DNA of 64,000 nt from Methylococcales bacterium. Its GTDB lineage: Bacteria > Pseudomonadota > Gammaproteobacteria > Methylococcales > Methylomonadaceae. Of this stretch, positions 61,579 to 64,000 are shown one piece after another. Both the position numbers and the translations under genes were made by a program. Every line of letters starts with the position of its first letter. The stretch's first letter is position 1. The DNA is taken from positions 1-64,000 of the forward strand of contig JAPLRR010000086.1 of assembly GCA_026399075.1 (NCBI GenBank). Direction: 5' to 3'. A model generated the notes under the pieces. That model was not told where the DNA came from and did no database searches. It saw nothing but the letters and a program-made list of their open reading frames with translations.

Positions 61579-62760
61579 ATGAACATTAAAAATGTAATTC
61601 CTTTGCTGGCTTTGGTTGCCGTACCCGCTGTAGCGGATGTTGAAATTGAACCCAATAATTATTCAACCGCAGCCAATGACATAAAAATTCTCGCTACTGG
61701 GCAAACCCAAATCAATCATGATGTTGATTTTTTTAGGATAACTAACGAACTTAGCCAAGAAGTACCCATTTTGTTTTCGTGCACCCAAGCTGCAAAAACC
61801 GACTCGGATGTTGGCTGGTTTTTAACAGCTTGGGATGAACAGGGCAATATGCAGGCTGATTATTTAGTGTTACCTAAGTATTGCAAAGATGAGCCCTACC
61901 AAATAGTTTTGTCCAACAGCAACATTTCCTATGTGTCCGTGGAGTCTAGCCTAGAAACTAACATCCCTTCTTTTACGGCAGATTTTTTTACGGGTGGTGT
62001 TTGGACAACTACTGACTGGACTGGCGATGAAATCACGGGATGGGTACACACACCCGGTATAGCATCTGGACTAAGCTATTCAAACGAAGCGGTAGCGAAC
62101 GCTAAATACCAAGTTACTTATACCGTTACCAGCACAGCAGGGTCACTTACCATTGGGTTTGGTGGCCAATCAAAAGCGGGTATTACCGACTCAGGCACAT
62201 TTGGGATGACCGCCATTAAAGCAGAAAAGCTGGCCATTACCCCGACTACGGATTTTGATGGCAGCATTGTTATTTCCATCACCACTATTGACGGCCCAAT
62301 AGGTGCTACCAACACTTCAACAATAAAGCGCCCTACAACGATAGACCCATTACCAAAATTTACCGCCAACACCTCAATCTATAACATTTTAATTGGTGGC
62401 ATATACACGGGGGATTTATACAAAGGGAAAATAGTTGATTCACTCTATTATGCCAAAGACACCGTGAGCCTAAACTTGAATGATTGCGGAAATAGTTCAG
62501 CAACATTCACCATTACCGGCAATAAACTCAACCTGATTAGTTTGGTGGCAACTGATATGCCCATCAAAATCCAGATTGGTGGTTTTGAGTGCCGTACTAA
62601 GGCAACCTTTGTAACGACAGCCAAAGGCAGCGCGATCACTTACACAAAAACGCCACCTAAGCCGACTACAACCACCACAACCAATACCACAACAACAACA
62701 ACAACAACAACAACTACAACCACTGCCCCACCAAAAAATCTTTTGGGTACTGGTCATTAA
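61579..62760 (+). CDS. Secreted protein with poly-threonine tail
   Basis: The 393-residue protein from MNIKNVIPLLALVAVPAVADV has a signal peptide (cleaved near residue 19). It continues with a PPC-like N-terminal piece (EIEPNNYSTAANDIKILATGQTQINHDVDFFRI). Beta-rich segments follow (SAGSLTIGFGGQSKAGITDSGTFGM). The C-terminus is a long Thr tract encoded by ACA/ACC repeats (62670-62725), then APPKNLLGTGH. It is probably a surface or extracellular protein. The tract is a microsatellite and could vary in length. No enzyme motif is seen. Confidence 0.75.
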   Translation: MNIKNVIPLLALVAVPAVADVEIEPNNYSTAANDIKILATGQTQINHDVDFFRITNELSQEVPILFSCTQAAKTDSDVGWFLTAWDEQGNMQADYLVLPKYCKDEPYQIVLSNSNISYVSVESSLETNIPSFTADFFTGGVWTTTDWTGDEITGWVHTPGIASGLSYSNEAVANAKYQVTYTVTSTAGSLTIGFGGQSKAGITDSGTFGMTAIKAEKLAITPTTDFDGSIVISITTIDGPIGATNTSTIKRPTTIDPLPKFTANTSIYNILIGGIYTGDLYKGKIVDSLYYAKDTVSLNLNDCGNSSATFTITGNKLNLISLVATDMPIKIQIGGFECRTKATFVTTAKGSAITYTKTPPKPTTTTTTNTTTTTTTTTTTTTAPPKNLLGTGH

Positions 62761-62768
62761 TACTTACC

Positions 62769-62800
62769 AAAAAGCGGGATACCAAGGTTTCCCGCTTTTT
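62769..62800. terminator. Bidirectional Rho-independent terminator
   Basis: The arms AAAAAGCGGGA and TCCCGCTTTTT flank 10 bases between the ends of the poly-threonine gene (plus) and cysZ-like gene (minus). The A-tract on one side and T-tract on the other make it work in both directions. Confidence 0.88.
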
Positions 62801-62821
62801 GGCAGGCAATGCCGGTAATCC

Positions 62822-63547
62822 TCAGCCTTGTTGTTTCTTAACCTCGTTAAAATAAATCGTCGCTCCTATGACCGCCGCAGGCCCAACGATAACATTTAAC
62901 ACCGGGATGGCCAGCCCCATCACCGCCACCCCGCCAAAGCCCAATGCGCCTAGGCGAATACTCCTTAGCAGCTGCTTTTGCTCTGAGAACAATATCCCCG
63001 CATTTTCCAAAGGATAAGCCATATACTCCAAGGCCATCCCCCACGCACCAAACACCGCCCACAGCACAGGTGCCATGACATTAATGCCGGGAATAATTGA
63101 CAGGATAATTAATGGCAACGCCAGCCAGAGTAAATAACCTGCCCGTTTTAACTCGGCAAAAATAACTTTCGCCAGTGGCGGCTCTATGACCACGCCCTCC
63201 TGCCCGTTGATAAGCGACAAGGTTTTTGCCGATAATACGCCGTAAAACGGTGACGCCAGCAAATTAGCCAATACCGTAAAGGTAAAAAATCCGGCAATCA
63301 TAAAACTGATGAAAAATAACGGCCAGAGTATCCAGTTAAGCCACTGTAGCCAGCTGGGGATAAATTGGTTGATTAAGTCCTCAACGTAGTAATAACCCAA
63401 CGTTAATGCCGCCCCATACAAGACCAAATTGATCAGTAGGGGAAATAGGATGAACTTCCGTAAGGGTGCACTTAGCAATAGCCCCAGACCTTTAAACAGA
63501 TACGTCACGGCTAGGGCCGGATTATTGCCCTTTTTGTCAAACTGCAT
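62822..63547 (-). CDS. cysZ: CysZ-like EI24 membrane protein
   Basis: The 241-residue protein has the EI24/CysZ fold: [49 protein letters not shown], and [20 protein letters not shown]. The C-terminal half has [56 protein letters not shown]. coli CysZ is a sulfate channel feeding cysteine synthesis. The overlap with the mtnA gene (11 bp) indicates cotranscription. Confidence 0.88.
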   Translation of the reverse strand: MQFDKKGNNPALAVTYLFKGLGLLLSAPLRKFILFPLLINLVLYGAALTLGYYYVEDLINQFIPSWLQWLNWILWPLFFISFMIAGFFTFTVLANLLASPFYGVLSAKTLSLINGQEGVVIEPPLAKVIFAELKRAGYLLWLALPLIILSIIPGINVMAPVLWAVFGAWGMALEYMAYPLENAGILFSEQKQLLRSIRLGALGFGGVAVMGLAIPVLNVIVGPAAVIGATIYFNEVKKQQG

Positions 63548-64000
63548 CTTGCAACCCCCTTAAGCCGTATTCCCCAGGATGGTAGGCAATCCCCCGCTCA
63601 GTCACTATGGCGGTGATCAATTCGGCGGGGGTGACGTCAAACACGGGATTCCATGCGCTGACCAAAGAACCTTCCCCAAGGTAACAAACGGGCAATAGTT
63701 CGCTGGGGTTGCGTTGCTCGATTTCTATTTGGCTGCCGTCTTTTATTGTCCAATCAAGGGTTGTGGTGGGAGCGACAACCATGACCTTAACACCATGCCG
63801 TTTCGCCAATACGGCCAAAGAATACGTGCCTATTTTATTAGCCGTGTCGCCGTTAGCGGCAATCCGGTCTGCGCCGACAATAATCCATTCAATAGCACCC
63901 GATTTCATCAGCCAAGCAGCCGCTGAATCCGCAACTAGGGTGGAAGGGATGCCATCTTGGGCCAACTCCCATACCGTCAATCTTGCACCTTGTAACCAAG
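63537..64000 (-). CDS. mtnA: Methylthioribose-1-phosphate isomerase, partial
   Basis: The C-terminal 154 codons of a methionine-salvage isomerase that converts 5-methylthioribose-1-phosphate to the ribulose form. Visible are [67 protein letters not shown] and [20 protein letters not shown], all typical. The catalytic Asp of [11 protein letters not shown] is present. The frame stays open to the window edge (WLQGAR before LTVWEL), so the gene continues beyond it; an apparent TTG start at 63980 is not the true start. Confidence 0.95.
   Translation of the reverse strand, partial: WLQGARLTVWELAQDGIPSTLVADSAAAWLMKSGAIEWIIVGADRIAANGDTANKIGTYSLAVLAKRHGVKVMVVAPTTTLDWTIKDGSQIEIEQRNPSELLPVCYLGEGSLVSAWNPVFDVTPAELITAIVTERGIAYHPGEYGLRGLQDAV

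Noticed and set aside
62650-62740. AAC/ACA-rich tract as DGR template repeat
   Set aside because: It encodes plain Thr codons and shares no framework (CGTTCTGCT, GGCTTTCG) with the variable regions.

Overview
The window is a chromosomal segment of a Gram-negative bacterium, most likely a gammaproteobacterium. Evidence is the HflD, YhfA, KdsB/LpxK/ExbBD, CysZ and PrmB/AroC proteins, the E. coli-type SpeD and moderate GC content. Sulfide-oxidation genes, glycogen phosphorylase and a GldA/F/G-like exporter would fit Methylococcales or a sulfur-oxidising relative. No marker in the window proves the genus.

Layout. 0.1-2.8 kb: yhfA-speD and a methyltransferase. 2.8-4.0 kb: transposase remnants and palindromes. 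4.1-10.6 kb: a secreted helical protein, glgP, acs and a membrane protein. 10.6-13.9 kb: tandem REP-type repeats, a cupin and the copper module copZ-copA. 14.1-17.8 kb: hflD and a three-gene ABC exporter. 18.2-19.9 kb: a receiver-Mrr nuclease fusion and small toxin-antitoxin (TA)-like genes. 20.2-28.5 kb: proA, then a sulfur module (sulfide:quinone reductase, SulP transporter, persulfide dioxygenase-rhodanese with a canonical sigma-54 promoter and upstream palindromes, Crp/Fnr regulator). 28.7-33.1 kb: a dense TA region with intact vapBC, brnTA and DUF433/DUF5615 pairs next to decayed copies and many short repeats. 33.2-35.2 kb: an ATPase + DUF4276 pair resembling a defence system. 35.3-45.7 kb: housekeeping (alaC-hom-thrC; exbB-exbD-lpxK-Trm112-kdsB; an MFS carrier; prmB-aroC). 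46.2-49.7 kb: DUF4239 membrane protein, DUF1254/DUF1214 protein, L,D-transpeptidase-like lipoprotein. 50.4-58.5 kb: the conflict-type island. 58.7-64 kb: alpha-E/ATP-grasp pair, a poly-threonine secreted protein, CysZ and a partial mtnA.

The most interesting region is 50.4-58.5 kb. Two formylglycine-generating-enzyme-fold (C-type-lectin-like) proteins end in equal-length segments. These differ almost only at first and second codon positions, many are NNC codons, and they are bounded by invariant codons. Immediately after each lies a 52-bp sequence identical at 50 positions that is read in different frames in the two genes. This is the signature of variable regions of a diversity-generating retroelement (DGR). 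No reverse transcriptase or template repeat is visible, so the element would have to act from elsewhere in the genome. One of the two proteins is fused to a SAV_2336-like domain and follows a MoxR ATPase gene and a TIR-domain gene, suggesting a diversifiable sensor wired to a conflict/suicide module.
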